NCBI RefSeq assembly: GCF_018918145.1 | Contig: NZ_JAHLPX010000003.1 | Location: 118,783-182,782 of the forward strand | DNA: 64,000 bases | Direction: 5' to 3' | DNA from: Anaerotignum sp. MSJ-24 | Lineage (GTDB): Bacteria; Bacillota; Clostridia; Lachnospirales; Anaerotignaceae | In this document: positions 16,317 to 24,731 of the stretch, piece by piece | Numbering within the stretch: the stretch's first letter is position 1 | How the letters are laid out: every line of letters begins with the position of its first letter | Position numbers and translations under genes: made by a program | Notes under the pieces: generated by a model | What the model was told of the DNA's origin: nothing | Databases searched by the model: none | Seen by the model: the letters and a program-made list of their open reading frames with translations, nothing else

Positions 16317-19214
16317 ATGATTAAAACAGAAATCGGAAACAGCCTTCATGGCTTTAAACTTATGTATAAAGAACCGATTAATGACATTTCTTCGGTCGGA
16401 TATATGTTTGAACATATAAAAAGCGGAGCAAAATTGATGTATATAGAAAACGACGATGATAACAGAGTGTTTTTTATATCCTTCAGAACACCTCCCGTCG
16501 ATGATTGCGGAACACCGCATATAATTGAGCATTCGGTGCTTTGCGGTTCTAAAAAATATCCTGTAAAGGATCCGTTTAACGAGCTGGCAAAGGGCTCGCT
16601 CAATACATATCTTAATGCACTGACATACAGCGATAAAACGGTTTATCCTATAGCCAGCAGAAACGAAAAGGATTTCCAGAACCTTATGGACGTATACCTT
16701 GATGCGGTGTTCAATCCTATGATGCTTAAGCATAAGGAAATATTTATGCAGGAAGGACATCATCTTCATCTTGAAAACAAACAGGACAGCCTTTGCGAGA
16801 AGGGCGTTGTTTATAATGAAATGAAGGGAGCTTATTCCGATCCGGACAGATATATCGAAGGTGCGGTAAATACGTCACTTTTCACAGAGTCGCCTTATAA
16901 ATTCGAAAGCGGCGGAGATCCGGATAAAATTCCCGAGCTTACATATGAAAAATTCATAGAATTTTATAAAAACCATTATCATCCGTCAAACAGCTATATT
17001 TATCTTTTCGGAAAAATGGATATAGAAGAACGAATGGAATATATTGACCGTGAATATCTTTCTGCATTTGATAAAATTTCGGTTGATACGGAAATTATGC
17101 CTCAACAGCCCATAGAAAAAGCGGTTAAAAAGGACGAAGAATATCCCGTAATACAGAAGGACGGAAGTAATAAAGAGGCTATGTATGCGGCTGCATGGAT
17201 GACAGGAAAATCCTATGATGCGGAAACAACAATGGGTTTAAGCATACTTTCATATATACTTCTTGATACAAATGCCTCTCCGGTTAAAAAAGCACTTACC
17301 GAAAACGGTTTCTGCTCCAATGCGGAAAGCTGGTACGATTCATCAATGCTTGATACGGTGTTTATGATTTCGGCAAAGGGTGCAAAGGAAAATTCAGCCG
17401 ATGAGTTTGAAAAAATAATTACAGATTCATTGAACGGAATTTTATCCAAAGGTCTTGATAAGGAGCTTGTGGAGTCTGCGGTAAATGCTTTTGATTTTAT
17501 GTTCAGTGAGGAAAACTACGGCTATAAACCGAGAGGGCTTGCTTACGGACTTAAGGCAATGGATATATGGCTTCACAAGGATAATCCTTTTGAAAGCTTC
17601 CGTTTCAAAAAACAGATTTCTTCCATAAGAGAAAAGGCAGAAAACGGATATTTTGAAGAGCTTATCAGAAAATATCTTGTTGATAATAATGCAAAGGTGT
17701 TTGTTTCACTTCAGCCGAAGGAAGGTATGCAGGCAGAGGCAGACCTTAAGGAAAAGCAGAAGTTTGATGCTATTAAATCAGCAATGAGCGAAACAGAGCT
17801 TGAAAACATTGTGAATGAAACAAAGGCACTTTTGAGCTTCCAGTCACAGGAGGACGATCTTTCGGTTATGCCTTCGCTTAAGCTTAGCGACATTTCCAAA
17901 AAGGCGGATATAATAAAGAAAACGGTTAATGACAATATTATTTTTGTTCCTCAGGTATCAAACGATATAGTTTATACGGAAATGCTTTTTGATGTTAATT
18001 CAATGCCGAAGGAAAGCTATGGCTGGCTCGGACTTCTTTCGGAGCTTTTCGGCAAGCTTGATACCGAAAAATACAGCTTTACACAGCTTCCGACAAAGAC
18101 TGATATGTATACAGGTGGAATAAGTGCATCATGTAATTCATATGTAGCAATGGATGGAACAGTTAAAAGGGTTTTTGCCGTAAGCGGAAAGGCATTGTCA
18201 AGAAACATAGGAATGCTTGCGGAGCTTATTAATCAGTCGGCAAACCGTATGGATTTTGAAAAGAAGGAAAATATACATATAATAATTAACGATATAATTT
18301 CAAAGCTTGAGAACTATCTTGCACAGAGCGGACATATGACTTCCGCTTTCAGAGCATTAAGCTATTATAACGAATCCTTTAAATTCAAGGACGAAACAGG
18401 CGGAATAGGCTTTTTTAAATTCCTCTGCGAGCTTGAAAAGAGCTTTGATGAAAATATTGATACAATTATATATAACCTTAAGGCTGTCGCAAAAGCGGTA
18501 TTCAGCTTTGACAGATTAACTATGGCAATAAGCTGTGACGATGTTAATTTTGAAATGGCAGAAAAGAGCCTTACAGAAATATTTGGTTCTTCCGATGAAA
18601 ATTGCATTATCAAAAACGGAACAATATCGGAAACGGTAAAATCGGAGGGTATTATAACTCCCGGAAAGATACAGTATGTTGCAAAGGCTGTTGATTTTGG
18701 CAAAAACGGCTTTAAATACAACGGAAAGCTTCTTGTGCTCAAGAATATAATCGACCTTGAATATCTCTGGAATGTTGTAAGAGTACAGGGCGGTGCATAT
18801 GGCTGTGGCTGCAATTTCCTTAAGAGCGGAAATATGTATATGTATTCTTACAGAGATCCGAATTTAAAGAGAACTCTTGATGTATATGACAAATCCGCTG
18901 AATTTATAAGTGGCTTCAATGCAGATGAAAAGGCAATGACAAACTATATAATCGGAGCAATAAACAGCCTTGACAGACCTCTCAGCAGAGAGCAGAAAAT
19001 AAAACAGGCGATAGTAAGACATATAGCCGGAATAACCGATGGGGCTGTGCAGAAAGAAAGAGAAGAAGTTCTTTCTTCGACAATAGAAGATATGCACGGT
19101 TTTGCACCTCTGCTTGCGTCAATCAAGGACAGCGGATATATATGCGTTATGGGAAATGGAGAAAATATAAACAGCAGCTCAGAGCTTTTTGAGAAGATAA
19201 TTAATTTGAAATAA
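16317..19214 (+). CDS. M16C-family zinc metallopeptidase (presequence protease-like)
   Basis: 965 residues, matching the two-half M16C architecture. The inverted zinc motif HIIEH (in CGTPHIIEHSVLCGS, about residues 64-72) and the downstream glutamate in GVVYNEMKGAYSDPD provide the active site. KDPFNELAKGSLNTYLNALT is a hallmark of the PreP/Cym1 group. No signal peptide is seen, so it is probably cytoplasmic and degrades peptides in its closed chamber. AGGAGG at 16301-16306 precedes the ATG. It has its own promoter and no co-directional partner before queT. Confidence 0.93.
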   Translation: MIKTEIGNSLHGFKLMYKEPINDISSVGYMFEHIKSGAKLMYIENDDDNRVFFISFRTPPVDDCGTPHIIEHSVLCGSKKYPVKDPFNELAKGSLNTYLNALTYSDKTVYPIASRNEKDFQNLMDVYLDAVFNPMMLKHKEIFMQEGHHLHLENKQDSLCEKGVVYNEMKGAYSDPDRYIEGAVNTSLFTESPYKFESGGDPDKIPELTYEKFIEFYKNHYHPSNSYIYLFGKMDIEERMEYIDREYLSAFDKISVDTEIMPQQPIEKAVKKDEEYPVIQKDGSNKEAMYAAAWMTGKSYDAETTMGLSILSYILLDTNASPVKKALTENGFCSNAESWYDSSMLDTVFMISAKGAKENSADEFEKIITDSLNGILSKGLDKELVESAVNAFDFMFSEENYGYKPRGLAYGLKAMDIWLHKDNPFESFRFKKQISSIREKAENGYFEELIRKYLVDNNAKVFVSLQPKEGMQAEADLKEKQKFDAIKSAMSETELENIVNETKALLSFQSQEDDLSVMPSLKLSDISKKADIIKKTVNDNIIFVPQVSNDIVYTEMLFDVNSMPKESYGWLGLLSELFGKLDTEKYSFTQLPTKTDMYTGGISASCNSYVAMDGTVKRVFAVSGKALSRNIGMLAELINQSANRMDFEKKENIHIIINDIISKLENYLAQSGHMTSAFRALSYYNESFKFKDETGGIGFFKFLCELEKSFDENIDTIIYNLKAVAKAVFSFDRLTMAISCDDVNFEMAEKSLTEIFGSSDENCIIKNGTISETVKSEGIITPGKIQYVAKAVDFGKNGFKYNGKLLVLKNIIDLEYLWNVVRVQGGAYGCGCNFLKSGNMYMYSYRDPNLKRTLDVYDKSAEFISGFNADEKAMTNYIIGAINSLDRPLSREQKIKQAIVRHIAGITDGAVQKEREEVLSSTIEDMHGFAPLLASIKDSGYICVMGNGENINSSSELFEKIINLK

Positions 19215-19218
19215 ATGC

Positions 19219-19247
19219 TTGCAATAGACTATATTGTGGTGTATACT
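19219..19247 (+). promoter_or_regulatory. Promoter of queT
   Basis: TTGCAA at 19219-19224, 17-base spacer, TATACT at 19242-19247, producing a leader of about 80 bases. Confidence 0.7.
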
Positions 19248-19279
19248 ATCCGAGGTATTTATTTTATTACAAATTAGAT

Positions 19280-19330
19280 TTAGGAGATGTTCCTTGCCTA
19301 ACCATCTCCGAAATAAAAAACAGGGGGAAT
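19280..19330 (+). ncRNA. preQ1 class I-type riboswitch upstream of queT
   Basis: GGAGATG (19283-19289) pairs with CATCTCC (19303-19309), closing a loop containing TTCCTTGCC. An A-rich linker (GAAATAAAAAA) follows, then CAGGGGG at 19321-19327, which is also the ribosome-binding site of queT. Loop CCTTG can pair with CAGGG, forming the H-type pseudoknot of preQ1-I riboswitches and masking the ribosome site. The gene it controls, queT, is the classic preQ1-regulated transporter. Confidence 0.82.
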
Positions 19331-19335
19331 TGAAT

Positions 19336-19815
19336 ATGAAAAAAATCAATACCGCAGCTATTGCCATAACAGGTATAACGGCTGCAATCTACGCAGTGGC
19401 AACTCTTGCAATATCACCTATTGCATACGGCAGTGTCCAGTTCAGAATTTCTGAAATAATGGTTCTTCTGCCTTGGATCAATCCGATATTTGCACCCGGA
19501 CTTATTCTCGGCTGTGCAATAGCGAATATGTTCAGTCCACTCGGTCTGATTGACGTTGCCTTCGGAACATTCCATACATTTTGTTCTGTAATGATGATTA
19601 AGAGAACAAAAAATATGGTTGCCGCATCATTATGGCCTACTATTCTTTCATTTATAATAGGTCTTGAGCTTTATCTTGTATATAGCTCACCGTTTATCGT
19701 TTCAACCTTATGGGTTATGCTTGGTGAATTTATTTGTATCACCTGTATTGGTTGCCCGGTATTTAAGCTTATTACAAAAAACAGTTCAGTAATGAGAAAG
19801 CTTCAGAGTTATTAA
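19336..19815 (+). CDS. queT: Queuosine precursor transporter QueT
   Basis: 159 residues from the ATG at 19336; the frame extends upstream through the riboswitch but that part is not coding. Small membrane protein with about five helices and QueT segments AVYAVATLAISPIAYG-like YAVATLAISPIAYGSVQFRI, LPWINPIFAPGLILGCAIANMF and LGLIDVAFGTFHT, shown here in part. QueT proteins are ECF-type substrate-binding subunits thought to import preQ1 or related precursors of queuosine. No ECF energising module is present nearby, so a shared one elsewhere is expected. Confidence 0.9.
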   Translation: MKKINTAAIAITGITAAIYAVATLAISPIAYGSVQFRISEIMVLLPWINPIFAPGLILGCAIANMFSPLGLIDVAFGTFHTFCSVMMIKRTKNMVAASLWPTILSFIIGLELYLVYSSPFIVSTLWVMLGEFICITCIGCPVFKLITKNSSVMRKLQSY

Positions 19816-19831
19816 TAACATAATGATTTTC

Positions 19832-19866
19832 ACCGCCTTGTGATTTAAACCACAGGCGGTTTTTTA
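19832..19866 (+). terminator. Terminator of queT
   Basis: ACCGCCTTGTG (19832-19842) pairs with CACAGGCGGT (19851-19860), followed by six T. Confidence 0.88.
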
Positions 19867-19912
19867 ATGCTTATAAATAGGTTTGCTGAATATAATGTAA
19901 TTGAAATATTTT

Positions 19913-20758
19913 ATGGGACTGATTTTAGTGAGAATTTATGATAGCTATGATACGGCGGCAAAACGTGCGGAAACAGCGGCACAGGTTTTGAAGGATACCG
20001 AAATGACCGACAGCTTTACTGGAAATGAGGCAACGGCGACAAGAGTTAATTATGGAAACATACTCGGAAACGGTGACAACAATGATGCACTTGTTACGGT
20101 GTCATTCGGGCCGGAAAACAACATAATGGCTGTTTACAGAAAAAACGGCGATAGCTACGAATATGCCGGAACAGTCGGATATTTTTACGGTGTTGACAAT
20201 ATAAGCATTGAAAAGCTTGCAGACAGACCAGATGTAATAATATTCAGGGAAAGGAACAACCAGAGCATAGGCGCGAGGGAGAAAAGTGGATTTATACGAG
20301 GATATATGTATCAGAACGGAAAATTTGAAAATGTGCTGAATATAGATGAAAACATAGAGTCATGGTTCAGCAGTACCGATAACGGAAAAACCTCATGGGA
20401 AAAGGTTGAGCAGACCTGTGTTATAAATCCGAGTGAGAACAATCAGACAATAGATACAACAAAAAAGCAGACATATAGCACAGCCGAAGGAAATAACGAC
20501 AGAACAGTACCGCCGAACAGCGATTTTAAAATAGTAAGCGAACGAAAGGTAAATGAACAATATAATTGGAGCGATTACTGGAATACCTATATACTTGAGG
20601 AAAAAACAGAAAATTCAACCGGAAAAAAGGTTGCTGTGCTTATAGATTTCAGCAATTCCACAAACGCATTGACAGGTGGAGATTTCAACAAATATAAAAT
20701 ACTTCGTGACGACGGAAGTGCGGCAATAATAAATCATTCGGAAACAAGTGAGGTTTAA
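19913..20758 (+). CDS. Unknown protein with VCBS-like acidic repeats
   Basis: About 281 residues from the ATG at 19913; the GTG at 19928 is an alternative, and neither has a strong ribosome site. I do not recognise the family. The middle contains NGDNNDALVTVSFGPENNIM and KNGDSYEYAGTV, resembling integrin/VCBS-like beta-propeller strands. The C-terminal third is rich in Asn, Thr and Ser. No convincing signal peptide or lipobox is seen, although the composition looks extracytoplasmic. An N-terminal truncation by mutation or error is possible. It is monocistronic. Confidence 0.6.
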   Translation: MGLILVRIYDSYDTAAKRAETAAQVLKDTEMTDSFTGNEATATRVNYGNILGNGDNNDALVTVSFGPENNIMAVYRKNGDSYEYAGTVGYFYGVDNISIEKLADRPDVIIFRERNNQSIGAREKSGFIRGYMYQNGKFENVLNIDENIESWFSSTDNGKTSWEKVEQTCVINPSENNQTIDTTKKQTYSTAEGNNDRTVPPNSDFKIVSERKVNEQYNWSDYWNTYILEEKTENSTGKKVAVLIDFSNSTNALTGGDFNKYKILRDDGSAAIINHSETSEV

Positions 20759-20775
20759 ATTTTTTTGCAAAAAAA

Positions 20776-20800
20776 TATCCTGTCTTGCGAAGACAGGATA
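20776..20800 (-). terminator. Orphan hairpin with T run on the minus strand
   Basis: TATCCTGTCTT (20776-20786) and AAGACAGGATA (20790-20800) form a perfect 11-bp stem with a 3-base loop. On the minus strand it is followed by seven T. No leftward gene ends here. On the plus strand it lies 17 bases after a stop codon but lacks a T run. Confidence 0.55.
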
Positions 20801-20983
20801 CTAAGATGGAAGGATTTATGAAGAAATTTTTTATCAGTCTTTTTTGCTGATGGTTATATTGTAAGGTAGTCATGTGAACTGTATATAACTAAGTTGTGAA
20901 TAAAAATTTGTTTTGTTAAGACAGTGTGAAAGTAATGGGAAATGTGGTATATTTTAATTAAAACTTACATATGAGGAATAGAT

Positions 20984-21511
20984 ATGGCCGGAAAAGATGA
21001 CAATATTGTGAAGAAATATTTAAAAACGATAGCAAAGATTTTTATTGTATTAATTTTAGGAGCTACTATATGGGCATGTATAGGAGATGACATAATATGT
21101 AGAATATTGCTAATGAAGTATGAATATGAATTGTCGAAAGAAACGAAAAATGACGAAACAGAGAACGAAGAAACTGAAAAATACAAACAGAAAGATGATG
21201 AAAGATACAAAAATGTAAATAAAAGATCCACATATGAAAACAACAGTTCCACATATAAAAATAACAGTTCTACATATGAAAATAACAGCTCTACATATAA
21301 AAGCTCAAATTCAACTTACAGCGGCGGTTATACGCCTGAATCAAGTTCAAAAAGCAGTGAGTATGATTATGAATTCTTTAAAAATTTCTATGACAGCGAT
21401 CCTTATGATGTCTATGATTATGATGATGCGGAGGATTTTTATTACGATAATTATGATGATTTTGATAGTCTTGACGATGCAGAGGACTATTTCGATGAGG
21501 CTTGGAGTTGA
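20984..21511 (+). CDS. Unknown membrane-anchored acidic protein with 7-residue repeats
   Basis: 175 residues. One membrane helix (about residues 17-33) follows a basic N terminus. A charged stretch (ETKNDETENEETEKYKQKDD) leads to four tandem copies of a heptad reading S-S/T-T-Y-E/K-N-N (DNA period 21 bases, about 21227-21305), with Glu and Lys alternating. The last 50 residues are extremely acidic and tyrosine-rich (DVYDYDDAEDFYYD). There is no cleavable signal, so it is probably tethered with its tail outside. I know no family. It has no clear operon partner. Confidence 0.6.
   Translation: MAGKDDNIVKKYLKTIAKIFIVLILGATIWACIGDDIICRILLMKYEYELSKETKNDETENEETEKYKQKDDERYKNVNKRSTYENNSSTYKNNSSTYENNSSTYKSSNSTYSGGYTPESSSKSSEYDYEFFKNFYDSDPYDVYDYDDAEDFYYDNYDDFDSLDDAEDYFDEAWS
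21227..21310 (+). repeat. Tandem 21-bp coding repeat
   Basis: Four imperfect copies of a 21-base unit (TCCACATATGAAAACAACAG and variants) inside the acidic protein gene. Copies differ mainly at GAA/AAA, changing Glu to Lys. Such arrays can change copy number by slippage. Confidence 0.8.
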
Positions 21512-21539
21512 AAAATAAGAACATAACTGATATTTCCTC

Positions 21540-21582
21540 TTTACAAAAGGAACGTCTATTGCTATAATTAGAACAGAAGTTC
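21540..21582 (+). promoter_or_regulatory. dinB promoter with LexA box
   Basis: TTTACA at 21540-21545, 17-base spacer, TATAAT at 21563-21568. GAACAGAAGTTC at 21571-21582 matches the Bacillus/Clostridium LexA site GAAC-N4-GTTC and covers the expected transcription start. LexA bound here would block transcription until DNA damage. Confidence 0.85.
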
Positions 21583-21610
21583 GAAATATAAACGAAAAGA
21601 GGTTCTTTGT

Positions 21611-22852
21611 ATGCAGCGACTTATACTCCATTCCGATTTGAATTGTTTTTATGCGGCTGTTGAATGCTTATATGACCGAAGCTTAAAGGGAAAGCCTGTC
21701 GCAGTATGTGGTGATCCCAATAAACGACACGGAATTGTTCTTGCAAAAAGCTATGAAGCAAAGGCATTCGGTATACACACCGGCGAAACAGTATGGCAGG
21801 CGAAACAGAAGTGTCCGGAGCTTATACTTGTTCCGGTGCATTTTGAAAGATACAAAAAATATTCCAAACTCGTAAGGGATATTTATTATGAATATACTAA
21901 TTTTGTTGAGCCTTATGGTCTTGATGAGGCTTATCTGAACATATCGAAACCGGACGGAGATTTCAATTATGCGCTTGAAACCGCCCGGAAAATAAACCGT
22001 GAAATAAAGGAAAAGCTCGGCCTTACCGTTTCGATAGGCGTTTCGTTCACAAAAAGCTTTGCAAAGCTCGGAAGTGATTATAAAAAGCCGGACGGAATAA
22101 CTGTCATAACACCGGATAATTTTAAGGATATTGTATGGCCGCTTGACGTTGACAGACTTATGTATGTCGGCAATGCAACAAGAAATAAGCTTGAAAAGCT
22201 TGGTATTACCACAATAGGTATGCTGGCAAATGCCGACGAAAGAGGTATTGCGGAGAACTTCGGACGAAACGGACTTAAGGCAAGAAACAGAGCTTTGGGC
22301 AGAGATTTTGAGCCTGTTCAGGACTATGTTTATAAAAGAAAAATAAAGAGCGTAGGTAACAGCGTTACTTTGCCATATGATATATATGAGGAAAGTGATG
22401 TAGACATAACTCTTATGGTGCTTGCGGAAAGCGTTGCACACAGACTTAGGGAAAACGGAGCAAGATGCAATACAATACAGATAGAAATAAAAGAGGATGT
22501 TTATTATAAGGCATCGTCACAGAAAAAACTGCGCTATGCAACAAATGTTTCCGACGACATTTTCAGAACAGCCAAAAAGCTTTTTGAAAGCAGACATACC
22601 TATGGACGCCCGGTAAGAAGCATAGGCATAAAGGTCTGTGAGCTTGATTTCGGAGAAACTGTCCAGCTTTCGCTTGATCCGGAATTTAAACGATCGGAAA
22701 CACAGCTTAAAATTGACAACATGGTTGAGGCTGTACGAAACAAATACGGTTATGAAAGCATAAAGAGAGGAATTATGCTGCTTAATAATGAGCTTTCGGA
22801 AATAAATCCTTGTGCAGACCATACTGTTTATCCGGGTGGATTTGTTCAATAA
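21611..22852 (+). CDS. dinB: DNA polymerase IV (Y-family, DinB)
   Basis: 413 residues. The N-terminal catalytic region has LHSDLNCFYAAVECL (metal-binding Asp), RHGIVLAKSYEAKAFGI and YGLDEAYLNIS (the second acidic pair, with YGLDE in place of the common YSIDE). Next is IGVSFTKSFAKLGSDYKKP and a helix-hairpin region (GNATRNKLEKLGI). The little-finger domain covers about residues 240-350. It copies past damaged DNA with low fidelity. The start has AAAGAGG upstream. A LexA box at its promoter places it in the SOS response. Confidence 0.95.
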   Translation: MQRLILHSDLNCFYAAVECLYDRSLKGKPVAVCGDPNKRHGIVLAKSYEAKAFGIHTGETVWQAKQKCPELILVPVHFERYKKYSKLVRDIYYEYTNFVEPYGLDEAYLNISKPDGDFNYALETARKINREIKEKLGLTVSIGVSFTKSFAKLGSDYKKPDGITVITPDNFKDIVWPLDVDRLMYVGNATRNKLEKLGITTIGMLANADERGIAENFGRNGLKARNRALGRDFEPVQDYVYKRKIKSVGNSVTLPYDIYEESDVDITLMVLAESVAHRLRENGARCNTIQIEIKEDVYYKASSQKKLRYATNVSDDIFRTAKKLFESRHTYGRPVRSIGIKVCELDFGETVQLSLDPEFKRSETQLKIDNMVEAVRNKYGYESIKRGIMLLNNELSEINPCADHTVYPGGFVQ

Positions 22853-22963
22853 TGGACAAAGTGACGAAAGTGAGAAAACAAAAACAGTGTTCATACAGAC
22901 TAAATTATGTTATAATTGATATATAAATAAATTTAGTTGTGAAATATGCTGGAGGTGGCTTGT

Positions 22964-24577
22964 ATGAAACTTGTTTTTTCCGGTGCTGCACATGAGGTAA
23001 CGGGCAGCTGTCATTTTATTAATGCCTGTGGAAAGAATTTTCTTCTTGACTGTGGTATGGAGCAGGGCAGAGATATATACGAAAATCAGGAAATTCCGGT
23101 GAATGTGTCCGATCTTGATTATGTATTTCTTTCTCATGCACATATAGACCATTCCGGTTATCTTCCGCTTATTTATAAGAACGGCTTCAGAGGAAAAATA
23201 TATACAACAGAGGCTACTGCCGACCTGTGCGAAATAATGCTTCGTGACAGTGCGCATATACAGGAGTTTGAGGCAGAATGGAGAAACCGTAAGGCAAAGC
23301 GTTCGCTTGATAAGCCTTATGAACCGCTTTATACGACCAATGATGCGGAAGGCGTTCTTCAGCTTTTTGAAAGATGCGGTTATACAGAAAAAATAGATAT
23401 ATGCGACGGAATTGCCATACAGTTTACCGATATAGGACATCTTCTCGGTTCGTCAAGCATTAAGCTCTGGCTCACCGAAGACGGAATAACAAAAACGCTT
23501 GTTTTCTCCGGAGATGTCGGCAACAAAAACCAGCCGCTCATAGAGGATCCTAAGCTTACCGATGAAGCGGACTATGTAATAATGGAATCTACATACGGAA
23601 ACCGTTATCATGGTGAACGTCCGGATTATTACGGTGAGCTTGCAAGACTTATACAGGAAACGCTTGATAAAGGCGGAAACCTTGTTATACCGGCATTTGC
23701 TGTCGGCAGAACACAGGAAATGCTTTATTTTATAAGAAAGATAAAAGAAGACAACATGGTTAAAGGTCATGACGGCTTTAAGGTATATGTGGACAGTCCT
23801 CTTGCTGTTGAGGCAACAAGAGTATTCAACAAAAATACGCTTGCCTTTTATGACGAAGAGGCATTGGAGCTCATACGAAAAGGAATAAATCCTATATCCT
23901 TTGACGGACTTGTTACGTCTGTAACCAGCGACGATTCCAAGGCGATAAACTTTGACAGAGAGCCGAAGGTAATAATATCTGCATCGGGTATGTGTGAGGC
24001 AGGACGTATACGCCATCACCTTAAGCATAATCTCTGGCGTCCGGAATCAACAATTCTTTTTGTAGGCTATCAGGCATACGGAACATTGGGCAGAACATTG
24101 ATAGAAGGTACGGATTCGGTCAAGCTTTTCGGTGAAAAAATAGCCGTTGAGGCAAGAATAGAACAGCTTGAAGGCGTAAGCGGACACGCAGACAAACAGG
24201 GACTTATCGACTGGATACAGGGCTTTAAGGAAAAGCCTAAACGTGTATTTATAGTTCATGGTGAAGATACGGTTACAGATGAATTTGCTGACTGCCTTAT
24301 GCGTGAATACGGATATGATACATTTGCACCTTACAGCGGAGCAGAGTTCGATATGATGACAAATACTATACTCAGCAAGGGCATTAAAAAGCTTGTTGAG
24401 CATCCCGACGGAGAAATGTCCAAGGGTGCTGCAAGAGGCAGTGCTATTTACAGAGAGCTTGAGGTTGCCGGAAACAGACTTAAGACGGTTATCATGCACA
24501 ATAAGGGTGGAGCGAATGCAGACCTTGAAAAACTGCTTAAGCGTATCAACGACCTTTGCGATGAATGGGACAGATAA
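22964..24577 (+). CDS. Beta-CASP metallo-beta-lactamase-fold RNA hydrolase
   Basis: 537 residues from the ATG at 22964, chosen because GGAGGTGG lies inside a longer frame that begins at 22946. Motif 2 is LSHAHIDHSG; other zinc ligands are in DIGHLLGSS (HLLGS) and SGDVGN. The beta-CASP insert holds VIPAFAVGRTQEMLY, SASGMCEAGRIRHHL and VSGHADKQGL (motif C). These are features of the CPSF-73-like/YSH1-type RNases that cut or process RNA. It is a cytoplasmic stand-alone gene. Related proteins without RNase data are often annotated as exonucleases, so precise activity is open. Confidence 0.92.
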   Translation: MKLVFSGAAHEVTGSCHFINACGKNFLLDCGMEQGRDIYENQEIPVNVSDLDYVFLSHAHIDHSGYLPLIYKNGFRGKIYTTEATADLCEIMLRDSAHIQEFEAEWRNRKAKRSLDKPYEPLYTTNDAEGVLQLFERCGYTEKIDICDGIAIQFTDIGHLLGSSSIKLWLTEDGITKTLVFSGDVGNKNQPLIEDPKLTDEADYVIMESTYGNRYHGERPDYYGELARLIQETLDKGGNLVIPAFAVGRTQEMLYFIRKIKEDNMVKGHDGFKVYVDSPLAVEATRVFNKNTLAFYDEEALELIRKGINPISFDGLVTSVTSDDSKAINFDREPKVIISASGMCEAGRIRHHLKHNLWRPESTILFVGYQAYGTLGRTLIEGTDSVKLFGEKIAVEARIEQLEGVSGHADKQGLIDWIQGFKEKPKRVFIVHGEDTVTDEFADCLMREYGYDTFAPYSGAEFDMMTNTILSKGIKKLVEHPDGEMSKGAARGSAIYRELEVAGNRLKTVIMHNKGGANADLEKLLKRINDLCDEWDR

Positions 24578-24636
24578 GAAATTGACTTTTTGTATAATAC
24601 CTTTTGATATATAATAATGATTTTGCGGATAACTTT

Positions 24637-24666
24637 ACACAGGCTTTTTAAAAGCCTGTGTTTTGT
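24637..24666 (+). terminator. Terminator after the beta-CASP gene
   Basis: ACACAGGCTTTT and AAAAGCCTGTGT form a stem with a short loop, followed by T-rich sequence. Confidence 0.85.
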
Positions 24667-24731
24667 TTTTGAGGGATTTATGGTAATATAGAGTATAGTT
24701 TGCGAAAAAACACCATTATGGAGATGAATAG

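Noticed and set aside
19234..19335. N-terminal extension of QueT
   Set aside because: It overlaps the promoter and riboswitch, and the conserved protein begins at 19336.
20685..20873. Small minus-strand frame across the orphan hairpin
   Set aside because: It has no ribosome site and runs through a perfect hairpin and the end of a plus-strand gene; no family features.
21227..21310. Short tandem repeats that could look like a CRISPR array
   Set aside because: The 21-base units are contiguous without spacers and lie in frame inside a coding region, so they are a coding repeat.
21683..22441. 252-codon open frame on the minus strand inside dinB
   Set aside because: It is a shadow of the dinB frame with biased composition and no ribosome site or motifs.
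24582..24665. Small RNA between TTGACT (24582) and the terminator at 24637
   Set aside because: The only -10-like box at the right distance is weak (TGATAT); the hairpin is adequately explained as the terminator of the beta-CASP gene.
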